Counted from the first letter of the stretch, positions 31,170 through 43,223 are shown. The stretch is DNA of 64,000 bases from Amorphochlora amoebiformis (GCA_054601695.1 BAAHQB010000031.1:1-64000), one strand, 5' to 3'. Notes: generated by a model from the letters alone, not told the origin. A program made the numbers and translations.

Positions 31170-31868
31170 CGTATGTATTTATAAACGTTGATGTTTGCAC
31201 ATGTTAAACCAGGTAACGGCAAGGGGATTGGCAAGCGGCGTCGATCGATACTTGAGATGCAAAGAGAAGCCCAAAGGATACTGAATCTTCAGCGAAACAG
31301 CATCTTGAGCAACGTCAGTGACACCAGCAAGTCTGCATCACAGATGACAAACGACGGAAAGTTTTCCATCATTACCCCCGATGATAAGCTGAGGAAGAGG
31401 CGGAGTGATGTCAAGATGAACATCCTCCCATTGCAATCCGTCAGCTCTTTGGCCAACAAGCACCAGACGAAAGCAATCACCAAACCTCAGACCTCACAAG
31501 AGACACTGAGGACCACCGCCGAAACTAGGACAAGCAATTCGCATACCGTTGATGTCAAAATCTCAAAGAACAAGGTTCAGCAGCCGACGAGCGTGCACTC
31601 GGACAAGTCGGCATCCGTCACTCACCTCTCTCAAGTGTCAAGGCGTGGGTCGATCGACACGAACCTGCCCTCGCGCCGAACCTCTGCGCTGGTCTCACGA
31701 GGTGGCCAATGGGCCCGAAAGTCGTCAGAGGTAAGCCAAATGGATCGTACTAGTTCTAGGAGATTGGCGGTGGGTTACGGGCTTCGGGGAGCAGGCGGCG
31801 GCGGCAGAGAGAGCCAAGTGGCGTCGAGGTCGCAGCTGAGTCACGAATCTAAGTTCTCGATCGAGTGA
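28424..31868 (+). CDS. seven-transmembrane receptor (GPCR-like), about 556 residues
   Basis: Exons: 28424-28527, 28643-29262, 29448-29488, 30074-30163, 30760-30887, 31015-31046 (weak), 31213-31868 (TGA). The first ATG ([11 protein letters not shown]) leaves a short outer N-terminus. Hydrophobic segments: TM1 near [21 protein letters not shown]2 [20 protein letters not shown]3 [18 protein letters not shown]4 [16 protein letters not shown]5 [22 protein letters not shown]6 [21 protein letters not shown]7 [18 protein letters not shown], split between exons ending 29488 and starting 30074. After TM7 comes [12 protein letters not shown] and a tail of about 270 residues rich in Ser/Arg/Lys, like a phosphorylated cytoplasmic tail. 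The layout and short N-terminus suit cAMP-receptor-like or fungal-type receptors, but I cannot assign a family or ligand. It is head-to-head with the RhoGAP gene. The joins at 30887/31015/31046 are the least certain. Confidence 0.85.
29880..30020 (+). repeat. GA-rich low-complexity stretch in a receptor intron
   Basis: Purine-rich GGAGAGGAAAGGAAGAGAG-type sequence between (TA)n tracts and the acceptor at 30073. Apparent open frames are composition effects. Confidence 0.7.
30628..30685 (+). repeat. (CTT)n followed by (ATT)n
   Basis: About nine CTT units pass directly into about nine ATT units, then (TA)n, in a receptor intron. Confidence 0.95.
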
Positions 31869-32144
31869 TCTGGGAGTTCAGATTCTTTTGTGTTGAACGG
31901 AGGTTATAATGGGTCGAGATGATATGCTATAGCTGGTAGTGAGGTGGGTACCCGTGCAGGCGTATGTATGTGATCTTTGGCGTGAACCTGAGCTAGTTGA
32001 GACTGATTATCTGAGCTTGATTATACCCTGGCCAGTTTATGATTATGATTCATAACGTGATGCTGCTACTTACTCTAGCTACTCTCTAGACTCTAGCTAG
32101 GTATCTAGAGTATCTAGCTATAGTATATCTAGTATATAATCTAG

Positions 32145-32183
<39 letters not shown>

Positions 32184-32228
32184 GGATATATATCTAGATC
32201 TAGTCTAGTAGATACATATATATATCTA

Positions 32229-32320
<92 letters not shown>

Positions 32321-34090
32321 TTAGATATATGCATATACTAGATATAGGTAGTAGTATATTCTAGATATTGTACAATCTAGATCGACAATCTATGTCTAGA
32401 ATGTTGTAAACGTATACATGTCTAGACATGTATAGATACGTACATATACGTACGTACGCACCTTCTCGACTTTCCTTGGACTATCTAGACTGACTATCTA
32501 GACTATACGTCGCATGTACTGCAAACTAAACAAACCGTAGGGCCTCAGACCAGACACGTACACTCTCTAGACTCTAGCAAATTTGCGTACGTACATTACA
32601 TTACTTATATGATGACTCATTGATGAGTACGTACGCAAATTTGCTAGAGTCTAGAGACTACTAGAGAGTGTATGTGTCTGGTCTGAGGCCCTACGGTTTG
32701 TCTAGTTTACAGTACATGCGACGTATAGTGCGCGGGATATGTACGTGCGTAAGTAATATGTACAAGTGTACAAATACTTCAGTGCCACGGCGCCAAATGA
32801 CATCACAGTACTCGTACGTATACGTACATCCATCATGTATGTCTAGAATGTATATAAGCCTTACGTTAGTAATTGTATACATGCGTATACGTAATAATTT
32901 TAACTGAGTGGCGGTCAAGTTGGTATGAAGTTACATCACAGTACTCGTACGTATATAACACTCTGATCATGCAAGTACGTACGTATACGTACATGTATCG
33001 ATCATCAGACTTACTAACGGATATTAGATCTAGCTAGCGGTCATATATCTAGAGATAGCAACCGTCTGCCGATACTCGTACGTACCATAGAAATCTAGGT
33101 ACTGGGCTACTACTGGCCTGGAATTCAATTCAGACAACGCTAGATCTCTAGATCTACTGGATCTAGCTAGCTTGTCTACGTACCGGATCACAGTACTATA
33201 TCCTGATATCCTAGATATCTACTAGAGCTAGAACGTACGCACTATGCCACGAGATGCGTGTAGACAAGACGTACACTAGATCTAGTGGATACATCTTGTT
33301 ATGGCTAGGATTATGATCTTGTAGAATCTACACACACGTCTTGCGTACATGCATACTCCAGATAACACAATACTGCCGTGTGTATGTGTATCATATTATT
33401 TTTCAAATGAACTCAGCCATGATGATGTATGAATTTCTAGTTACAATACACTTTCAGCGCAATCGGTTCTGACAAATCTCCCGACAACTAAGTCACAATC
33501 ACAGTTCTATTATCTAGAGTCTAGAGAGTATCTAGATAGATTATCTGAGCATACAATCCGTGTCAGCTCTTAACTTCACCCTCGGGGCTACATCTAGCTT
33601 GCTTCTACGTATACTGTGCCGTGGCATGGTGCACGCACTACACTATGGTCTAGATGGTAAGGTAGATAGATGGAAAAAAAAAAAAATCCAATGTTTGGAA
33701 AATGAAATGAAATGGCGAAGGAAGTATACAAGGGACTGCAGTGCAAAGGATGGTTAAAATCTCCTCTTGCATACAATCTCTGGACTCCAACAAGTCGGAC
33801 ATTTATTTGGGTATTAATAATAAATAAATAAACTAGGTAATAAGAGAGGGAAGGGAACTAACTGTGCTTTCCACTGTGGAAGAAACACAATCACAAAACA
33901 AGAAACTGAAATTCTACTTTTTTCACTTTTTTTCATTTCATTCCACCCCCCAATTTCTCCATTATTTTTGTTTGTTTGTTTGTTTCCGTTATGCTTAATT
34001 TGGTTGTCCAGCTCTCAAGTTGGAGAAACAAACTTATTAATAGTTATTCTCCATGTACACACGATATATTCATTTGCATGTATGTATATA

Positions 34091-34147
<57 letters not shown>

Positions 34148-34287
34148 ATATATATATATATAAAATAATATATATATATATAAAATAATATATATATATA
34201 TATATATATTTCTATATATAGATCAGTATAATTATATAAGGGTATGTAAAGACATACATATATGTGTATGTCAGTATTTGTAAATCC

Positions 34288-34368
<81 letters not shown>

Positions 34369-34677
34369 GTGTGTATAACAATATATATATATATATATAT
34401 AACAATATATCTAAATAAGAAAACTGTAGTTGTGTGTAATTATATAGAAGTATGTAAAGACACACACACGTGTATGTCACTATTTGTAAATCCATAAAAT
34501 ATATATATACAAAGGATAAAAAACAGTCTTTTTTTCCTTCTCTACTTAATTAAATTGACTTCCTTGTGTTTATTCTCTCTTTCTCTCTCTCTCTCTTCCT
34601 GTATCACTCTTTCTTCCTGAATCTCTCTCCCCTCTTGTTTTGTACTCTGTGTACATAAAATAATCTCTCTTTCTTTT
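31869..34677. other. non-genic CTAG/GTAC-rich spacer
   Basis: Between the convergent ends of the receptor and zinc-finger genes. Dense in CTAG (often TCTAGA, ACTAG) and ACGTACGT, especially at 32,060-32,600 and 33,000-33,560, plus a (TA)n run at 32,229-32,318. No exon-like segment with motif support was seen. Confidence 0.7.
32503..32728. repeat. long inverted repeat (possible MITE or foldback element)
   Basis: The left arm 32503-32594 is the imperfect reverse complement of the right arm 32627-32728, around a 32-bp loop. Paired blocks include CTATACGTCGCATGTACTG, GTAGGGCCTCAGACCAGACA, CTCTCTAGACTCTAGCAAAT and GCGTACGTAC. The right arm has about 10 extra bases near AGACTACTAGAGAG. No flanking duplication was established. 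Confidence 0.88.
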
Positions 34678-34891
34678 CTACGATTTATTTTCTCTCTCAC
34701 CCCCCGCCTTCGAATCAACCCCCTGGGGTCCAACATCCGCACCGTCTCCTCCAGATAACGCATCAATAGGTGGGTTTGGGTGCTTTGGGTCTCCCTCCTT
34801 CGTGTCTCTGGTATGTATGTTGTGTTCAAGCTATCAGTTTCGATGCTTCATGCGTGTGTGTGTCTTTGCATGTATGCGTGTATGCATATAG

Positions 34892-34934
<43 letters not shown>

Positions 34935-34981
34935 TTTAAAATATATATAACATATATGTAACACATATAGAACATATATAC

Positions 34982-35018
<37 letters not shown>

Positions 35019-35070
35019 AGATTTCGTGGGTAAATGTTTTCGCACATGAATGCTAAAGTAGACTCAGACG

Positions 35071-35166
<96 letters not shown>

Positions 35167-35300
35167 ATTTCGTCGGTAAATGTTTTCGTACATGGATGCT
35201 AAAGTAGACTCAGACGTATACATATAATATATATATATATTATATATATATATATACATATATATATAAGATTTCGTCGGTAAATGTTTTCGTACATGGG

Positions 35301-35379
<79 letters not shown>

Positions 35380-35520
35380 CATATATATATATATATTATA
35401 TATACATATATAAATAAGATTTCGTCGGTAAATGTTTTCGTACATGGGTGGTAAAGTAGACTCAGACTCTCCGACCGCTCCCACACCCGCCGAACCCCCT
35501 GAGCTTACCTTTGTGTCTAA

Positions 35521-35593
<73 letters not shown>

Positions 35594-35601
35594 AACACAC
35601 A

Positions 35602-35644
<43 letters not shown>

Positions 35645-37779
35645 ATATATCTATGGTGTATTTCATACTATATACAAACAATAAATATATGAACATGTGT
35701 AAACTTATAGATACATACATGTTGTTACAGCCTCTTCTTCAGTTATAATTGTGGTGTTGACCTTTCGTGTTTATGTTGGGGTTACTGGTGGTGTTAAATG
35801 CCAGCTCTTTGTGCTTCAGACTGGCAAGATGCCTGAATGTCCACAATATCATATCAATATCATATCAATATCATATCAATATCATATCAATATCATATTA
35901 TACAAGATGCCTGAATGTCGACAATATCATATCAATATCCTCTCAATATCATATCATACAAGATGCCTGAATGTCGACAATATCATATCAATATCATATC
36001 AATATCATATCATACAAGATGCCTGAATGTCGACAATATCATATCAATATCATATCAATATTATATCAATATCATATCAATATCATATCAATATCATATT
36101 ATACAAGATGCCTGAATGTCGACAATATCATATCAATATCATATCAATATCATATCAATATCATATCAATATCATATCATACAAGATGCCTGAATGTCGA
36201 CAATATCATATCAATATCATATCAATATCATATCATACAAGATGCCTGAATGTCGACAATATCATATCAATATCATATCAATATTATATCAATATCATAT
36301 CAATATCATATCAATATCATATTATACAAGATGCCTGAATGTCGACAATATCATATCAATATCATATCAATATCATATCAATATCATATCAATATCATAT
36401 CATACAAGATGCCTGAATGTCGACAATATCATATCAATATCATATCAATATCATATCATACAAGATGTCTGAATGTCGACAATATCATATCAATATCATA
36501 TCAATATCATATCAATATCATATCAATATCATATCAATATCATATCATACAAGATGCCTGAATGTCGACAATATCATATCAATATCATATCAATATCATA
36601 TCAATATCATATCAATATCATATCATACAAGATGCCTGAATGTCGACAATATCATATCAATATCATATCAATATCATATCATACAAGATGCCTGAATGTC
36701 GACAATATCATATCAATATCATATCAATATTATATCAATATCATATCAATATCATATCATACAAGATGCCTGAATGTCGACAATATCATATCAATATCAT
36801 ATCAATATCATATCAATATCATATCATACAAGATGCCTGAATGTCCACAATATCATATCAATATCATATCAATATCATATCATACAAGATGCCTGAATGT
36901 CGACAATATCATATCAATATCATATCAATATTATATCAATATCATATCAATATCATATCATACAAGATGCCTGAATGTCGACAATATCATATCAATATCA
37001 TATCAATATCATATCACACAAGATGTCTGAATGTCGACAATATCATATCAATATCATATCAATATCATATCAATATCATATCATACAAGATGCCTGAATG
37101 TCGACAATATCATATCAATATCATATCAATATCATATCAATATCATATCATATAAGATGCCCGAATGTAGACAATATCATATCAATATCATATCAATATC
37201 ATATCATACAAGATGCCTGAATGTCGACAATATCATATCAATATCATATCAATATCATATCAATCTCATATCATACAAGATGCCTGAATGTCGACAATAT
37301 CATATCAATATCATCTCAATATCATATCATACAAGATGTCTGAATGTCGACAATATCATATCAATATCATATCAATATTATATCAATATCATATCAATAT
37401 CATATCATACAAGATGCCTGAATGTCGACAATATCATATCAATATCATATCAATATCATATTATACAAGATGCCTGAATGTCGACAATATCATATCAATA
37501 TCATATCAATATCATATCAATATCATATCATACAAGATGTCTGAATGTCGACAATACCATATCAATATCATATCATACAAGATGCCTGAATGTCGACAAT
37601 ATCATATCAATATCTTATCAATATCATATCAATATCATATCAATATCATATCATACAAGATGCCCGAATGTAGACAATATCATATCAATATCATGTCATA
37701 CACATTCGATATGTGAAGGTATAGCGATATCTATATGTGTAATTATATTAGTATATCATATATTATACACGTATGCATG

Positions 37780-37815
<36 letters not shown>

Positions 37816-37838
37816 AATATATTTATATATATATATAT

Positions 37839-37869
<31 letters not shown>

Positions 37870-37963
37870 TTGTGTTGAACCTCTTCATATTCGACTTCTG
37901 AGCAAATGTCTTCCCGCAGGCCTATATATACATATATACATACATATATACATACATATATAT

Positions 37964-37995
<32 letters not shown>

Positions 37996-38061
37996 GTAGA
38001 TATACAAGGTATCTAAGCGTAATATAAAGGATACCGGGCATTTGAATGGTTTCTCGTTGGT

Positions 38062-38105
<44 letters not shown>

Positions 38106-38181
38106 TATTATATGTAGATATACAAGGTATCTAAGTGTAACACATATAGGATACCGGGCATTTGAAGGGTTTCTCGTTGGT

Positions 38182-38223
<42 letters not shown>

Positions 38224-38511
38224 TACATATTATATGTAGATATACAAGGTATTTAAGTGTAATATATAGGATACCGGGCATTTGAAGGGCTTCTCGTTGG
38301 TGTGAGTCCTCACGTGCGCGACCACATTCGACCGCTGACAATGTCGCCGAAAAAATAACGGAAATATTACTACAGTACACTATGTACACGCATATCATCA
38401 AAACGCACACATAGGCTATTGGAAAACTATATGCGTGCATTTATTTATTCTCATTCAAGTACATATATACAGTTACATATGAGTAGAAATGAAGCTATGT
38501 ATGTATATGTG

Positions 38512-38553
<42 letters not shown>

Positions 38554-38891
38554 CACATATATACATATATATATACACATATATATATAAACATCATGAG
38601 AGAATGCAGGTGATGAATACACATCGAGACAGTGGAAACATACTCAAAAATATGCTGGAGATCACGCGCATCCCGTAGTACCCGGTAGTAACGGGGTTTC
38701 AGACTAACAAGTGACAGAGGCATGGTACGTCACGTGATGTCACGATCAAAAGCTCTTCGCGTCGCAAGTTCACGAAGACACTAGAATTTTTCGGCGCGAA
38801 TGTTATTGAAAAGGCAATTGTGTTTGCCTTAATCAAAGTAGATTTCATTAAGTTACGGACAAGACTAACTATCTACTATACCGCGCGTGAG

Positions 38892-38943
<52 letters not shown>

Positions 38944-39048
38944 TTATATATTTACGTGTACATATTATTTCGAAGACATTGTGATTGTACATACCTGCGT
39001 AAACTTCTTGGTACAGTATAAACATCGAAACCTAACATACAATATTAC

Positions 39049-39095
<47 letters not shown>

Positions 39096-39133
39096 TAGAT
39101 AGATAGATAGAATATATAATATATATATATATA

Positions 39134-39186
<53 letters not shown>

Positions 39187-42100
39187 AAGTGTGAATTTAA
39201 ATCGAAGTTTTGTTGATTGCTATATGTATATATATATATATATATATATAATACATACATATATATATATATAGACCTTGTTAAAACCATGATATATACT
39301 ATTATATTGTTATTATGTATAAATACTAATATGATAATTAAATATTTGGGTAATTACTGTAGACGCGCTGAACACTTATAGGAGGTCGAATTAGAAAATT
39401 AGATTATAGTTAAGGAACATGTATGAAGTACTTGCCAACTTGAATAGTGATAAAATATGGACATGCGTAGTCTACTATCAATCTAGGCAACCCGAATACA
39501 GATTCGCGCTATCCTTCGTCTTCTCACATGATAGCTGCCCAAACTCACCGTCTCCGCATTTGTGATTATTGCCACGCTTTTGCTGGAAAAAGAGAATGAT
39601 GAACTTCTGGTCGGATTGCGCAAAAAGATCATATGTTTCCATGACGAAGCCCTCAGGGATAGTGAACGCGTATTCGAACATTACTTTATCGGGGTTCTTG
39701 AAGTTTCGGACATAGTTTAGGGCTTTGGCGAGCGGTTTCTCTCCGTATTTCCCAGCCATTTGCTCAAGATCAGTCAAGCCCACAGTCCGGTAGAGGATAG
39801 ATATGTGGACGCATCTAATCTCGCTGTGAACGTTGACGGACGTCACAGCGCTAAAATGCTTCGCGATTGCAACCCCCATGCCCGGTTTGTTTCCGTATTC
39901 GGTGGCGTCGTAGAAAATAGGTGGAGGGCCCTTCCCTATCAGAGCGGCGATGCGTTTAAGTTTGGCAGACATGGCTCGACGCTCGAGGCTCTTCTCGTCT
40001 TCAGCATCAGCATCATTGACGACTTCAATATCACTTTCGCTTTCTTCACACTTCCTCTTCTTACGTGGACGGTTGCGTCGAGGAGGTGCGTCATCATAGT
40101 CGTCGTCGTCAGATTCAGAAGCGATTGCATGTGCTTGGTATTGGCGTTGTGGTGCCATATATTGCATTTGTGGCTGAGGAGGCATTGGTGCGGGGATGGC
40201 TGGTGGGGGGATGGCTGGTGGGGGTGGGGTCTGCGAACCAGCTCCTTGTTTCAACCACTTGTTCCCATAGTCTCTGATTACTTTGTTGGTGAGCCCATCG
40301 TCCCCCTTCAGATAATTATCCTTAATCCATTTCCAAGGAGACTTTTTCTTCGCGGTGGGCACCATCTTGTACGCCATCTCGATGACCCTCTTCTTCTCTT
40401 CCGTTAGCATGGAGGGGCGACCATTGGGCATGGCTGCGATTGTATGAACTATGAAGTCCTGTATTCGAGATGTGTGAATGCCAGCGAGTCGTTTATTGGT
40501 AAATTTACCATATAATCTGACCCGAAAAGATCAAAGCATGTTCGTATAAACCTTTAATAAAACGCTTTTGGATAGCGACTAAAACGCGTTTAAAACGCGT
40601 TTGAAATGACTTTTCCATCCGACGAACTTGGGCGATTTAGGTTTGACCCTCTGATAGTTTATCGTCAAAACCCCGTCCAGAGAACTGTTGGGATCCATGC
40701 CGACCGCTGGCGCTGTCCCGGGCACTTCAAGTTACGTACCGTCTTTGAAATTGGTAATTTTTAACACAACAAAACGCGTTTGAAACGCGTTTGGAACACG
40801 TTTGAAACGCGACCAAAACGCGATTGAAATGTAATCGAAATATCATCTGATTTCATTTCTTTGTTTTTGATGTAGGGGGACCGAATCAAGGACATCTACT
40901 GTTTTTATTTCAATAACTACAAGGATCGAGCTTTCACATCCAACATTGGAGTGAGCATTCGCGAGTTCATTTACATATATGAAACCTACTGTGGGCATCC
41001 GTTCTACATCTCAATCAAGGAGCTGCTCATGAGCCTGCATTTCTGCAAGAGGTATCCTGAGGGTCACGCAGGTGCATCGACATGGCAATTCAAGTGTCGT
41101 CAGACATACGCCAACAAGATTTGGAAGCCCATCGTCTTCCTCGTGGCCACTATGAAGGAGATATCGCTCATTAATCGATACAATTCGATTATTCACCCCA
41201 CTGGGCCGGGAGAATACTGCTCGTTGTACACCGATAGCACTGACTGCATGGTCAATAAGCCAAAGAATGGCGACGAAAAGAAATTCTGGACGTTCAAGCG
41301 TCGTAAATTCGCCATGCGATATGCAATATGTGTTGCTGCTGACACAGGGGACATCTGCTGGGTGAGCGACGGCGACCCTGCTGGTTCTATAGGGGACATC
41401 AACATAAACAGACGTGGGGGTATTGCAGAGAAGCTACACCCATTCGAGAGGATTGGAGCAGATGGAGCTTATAAGTGTAGCCGGGATCCCGTATATCGTT
41501 GTCCTCATCGCAAGCCTAGGAACGGTGTGCTTACCAAACGTCAGATTGAAGAAAACAACAGGTTCGGGTCGTATCGAAGCGTAGTGGAGAACGTGTTTGC
41601 GAGACTGAAAAGCTTTCAATGCATGAAGCATTGGAGACACGAACATGACAAGCATCCCATCGTCGCAAAGTTTATCTTCAACCTACTGCAAGTAATTCAT
41701 CGCTTCCGACCAATCAGGAAAATCGACATTCCAATGGAAGAATATGCAGTACTCGTTGCAGAAAGCTGGCACGAAGCAAAGACTAAAGGCAAAGCAGTCC
41801 CTGTAATACCACCGAAGAGGAAGCGTGGAAGGCCCAAGGGATCGAAGAACAAGAAGTCTAAACGAGTTTTGGAGCCTATCGTGGACATAGTATCGTCCGA
41901 CACAGACTCAGAAGATGTTGCAGAAATAGACAATAGATCTATTCGAGATGCTTTCAGCGCACAATGCGCAGGCGAACGCCTAGATTGTATAGCTCGTCGC
42001 ACGCGACGAGCAAATAGACGCGAACTACGTTAACTTAAATATGACTATTCGCCACTTATTTTTTTACAACAACGTAAAATATAATGTATATATCATGGTT

Positions 42101-42324
42101 TTAACAAGGTCTTATATATATATATATATAATATATATATATATGTATGTATGTGTGTGTGTGTGTAATATATATTTTTATATAGATAGAATATGTATAT
42201 GTGTATGTAAGTGTGAATTTAAATGGAAGTTTTGTTGATTGTGGTATGTCTATGTACCGTTTGGCGCGAGACGGATTGGATCCGAAGGGGACTACGGACT
42301 CTAGCGCCACAAAACCTTGCTCCC

Positions 42325-42377
<53 letters not shown>

Positions 42378-42414
42378 ATATGTATGTGTGTGTGTGTGTG
42401 TGTATATATATGTG

Positions 42415-42459
<45 letters not shown>

Positions 42460-42507
42460 TACTGACCAGAACCAAATGTATACAGGGCTACGAAGCATGA
42501 AATCCTT
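34678..42507 (-). CDS. two-finger C2H2 zinc-finger protein, about 170 residues, with a transposon in one intron
   Basis: Exons 5'-3': 42507-42473 (weak), 42323-42258, 39031-38995, 38334-38275, 37921-37881, 35832-35762, 35516-35444, 34807-34678 (TAG stop). All phases chain. Finger 1 is split over two exons ([12 protein letters not shown] + [11 protein letters not shown]), C-x2-C-x12-H-x3-H; the linker [11 protein letters not shown] is close to the classical TGEKP linker. Finger 2 is split over three exons: CP + [14 protein letters not shown] + HLASLKH, C-x2-C-x12-H-x5-H. Before the fingers comes a short stretch ending SNPSRAKR. After them comes a Gly/Ser/Pro/Asp-rich tail ending GERENKS. C2H2 proteins usually bind DNA in the nucleus; the target is unknown. 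Further 5' exons are possible upstream of 42.5 kb. Three of its splice boundaries are tandemly amplified (see separate entries). Confidence 0.85.
35018..35302 (-). repeat. three extra copies of a zinc-finger-gene exon end and donor
   Basis: The real boundary (35,416-35,470) reads on the minus strand GAGTCTACTTTACCACCCAT/GTACGAAAAC and continues ATTTACCGACGAAATC. Copies lie at 35,270-35,300, 35,163-35,218 and 35,018-35,072, separated by (TA)n. Two keep the exon part, and two of the three keep the GT (the outermost reads GCGAAAAC). Confidence 0.92.
35833..37695 (-). repeat. 1.85-kb array, about 27 extra copies of a zinc-finger-gene acceptor
   Basis: Every 45-90 bp the minus strand carries GTCGACATTCAG/GCATCTTGT, separated by runs of an 11-bp unit (ATATCATATCA on the plus strand). 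The real acceptor at 35832/35833 reads GTGGACATTCAG/GCATCTTGCCAG. Spacer lengths differ by multiples of 11 bp and fall into recurring patterns (56, 78, 88-89), which indicates higher-order duplication. Confidence 0.95.
38025..38210 (-). repeat. two extra copies of a zinc-finger-gene exon end and donor
   Basis: The real exon end is at 38275. Minus-strand copies at about 38,030-38,062 and 38,150-38,184 read CACCAACGAGAAACC followed by TTCAAATGCCCG/GTATCC and the same intron flank (ACTTAGATACCTTG). They preserve TNEKPFKCP but lack the upstream half of the exon. Confidence 0.93.
39478..40431 (-). CDS. transposon accessory protein, 317 residues, unknown family
   Basis: Uninterrupted frame from ATG ([20 protein letters not shown]) to TAG, divergent from the transposase. 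The first 65 residues are basic and helical and could form a DNA-binding helix-turn-helix. Then a Pro/Gln/Met-rich linker, an acidic block ([10 protein letters not shown]) and a basic block [11 protein letters not shown] that looks like an NLS. The last 170 residues are globular-looking ([39 protein letters not shown]). Harbinger elements commonly pair the transposase with a Myb/SANT-like protein that brings it to the DNA. I do not see clear Myb tryptophans, so only the role by position is inferred. Confidence 0.75.
   Translation of the reverse strand: MPNGRPSMLTEEKKRVIEMAYKMVPTAKKKSPWKWIKDNYLKGDDGLTNKVIRDYGNKWLKQGAGSQTPPPPAIPPPAIPAPMPPQPQMQYMAPQRQYQAHAIASESDDDDYDDAPPRRNRPRKKRKCEESESDIEVVNDADAEDEKSLERRAMSAKLKRIAALIGKGPPPIFYDATEYGNKPGMGVAIAKHFSAVTSVNVHSEIRCVHISILYRTVGLTDLEQMAGKYGEKPLAKALNYVRNFKNPDKVMFEYAFTIPEGFVMETYDLFAQSDQKFIILFFQQKRGNNHKCGDGEFGQLSCEKTKDSANLYSGCLD
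40560..40840. promoter_or_regulatory. iterated AACGCGTTT motifs between the two transposon genes
   Basis: Cluster 1 at about 40,560-40,606 and cluster 2 at about 40,770-40,828 contain AAACGCGTTTG and variants (AACACGTTTG, AAACGCGACC, AAACGCGATTG) at 11-12 bp spacing, one helical turn. The core ACGCGT is palindromic. Cluster 2 lies within the proposed transposase first intron. The spacing suits protein binding along one face of the helix. Confidence 0.6.
40697..42033 (+). CDS. transposase, DDE_Tnp_4 / HARBI1-like
   Basis: The main exon 40876-42033 follows a good acceptor (GATGTAG/GGGGACC). A first exon 40697-40735 ([16 protein letters not shown], donor GTACCG) joins in phase; without it the frame has no ATG near its start. 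Acidic triad candidates: [28 protein letters not shown]; after the first comes [12 protein letters not shown], close to the family's GxPGSxHD block with the usual H missing. The C-terminus has [14 protein letters not shown], an AT-hook-like basic patch, and a Lys/Arg-rich end. It would cut and paste the element by its inverted ends. Confidence 0.9.
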
Positions 42508-42521
42508 CTTACAATGATATG

Positions 42522-42601
<80 letters not shown>

Positions 42602-42999
42602 ATATATACACATATATGCATCAAGACTCGACCATGAGCAAGGCCAAGGTCAAAGACAAAGTCTCGTATCAACCATGTTACTAAATCTAACTCAACATTA
42701 CAACATGAACAAACAACCCTAATAATGTCAACCCAGCCCTCACATCAACAGTGTTACCCTTAATCTAACACCATTCCGCCTCCCAACAAGCAACCCTAAT
42801 CCTAGGCCTGACCCTGACATGACCAGTTACCTTTAACTAGTCAAAGTCCTAACCCTAATGTGAACAATGATAATGATAGGATTTATTGTATTATAATCCC
42901 AACACTAAGTTCCTTAACTTCCAAGTGGCATATGAACGACTTCATCCAAACACAAAACCCATCTCACCCGAAACACCGCTATCATCGAATATATATATA

Positions 43000-43061
<62 letters not shown>

Positions 43062-43086
43062 TAAATATATATATATTATATATATA

Positions 43087-43161
<75 letters not shown>

Positions 43162-43164
43162 GAA

Positions 43165-43223
<59 letters not shown>

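Larger units (their letters stand above)
39273..42112. mobile_element. 2.84-kb DNA transposon, PIF/Harbinger-type superfamily
   Basis: Terminal inverted repeats: the left end starts AGACCTTGTTAAAACCATG (39273) and the right end is its reverse complement ending at 42112, matching over about 27 bp or more. Two divergent genes lie inside, one a DDE transposase. Both sides are (TA)n, so a TA or TAT/TTA-type target duplication cannot be read unambiguously. The element lies in the zinc-finger-gene intron 42257-39032. A diverged direct repeat containing AAGTGTGAATTTAAAT flanks it at 39,187 and 42,208. Both ORFs and the ends look intact, suggesting recent activity. Confidence 0.9.

Noticed and set aside
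35833-37700. CRISPR array
   Set aside because: The regular repeats are spaced by the same 11-bp unit rather than unique spacers, in a eukaryotic intron.
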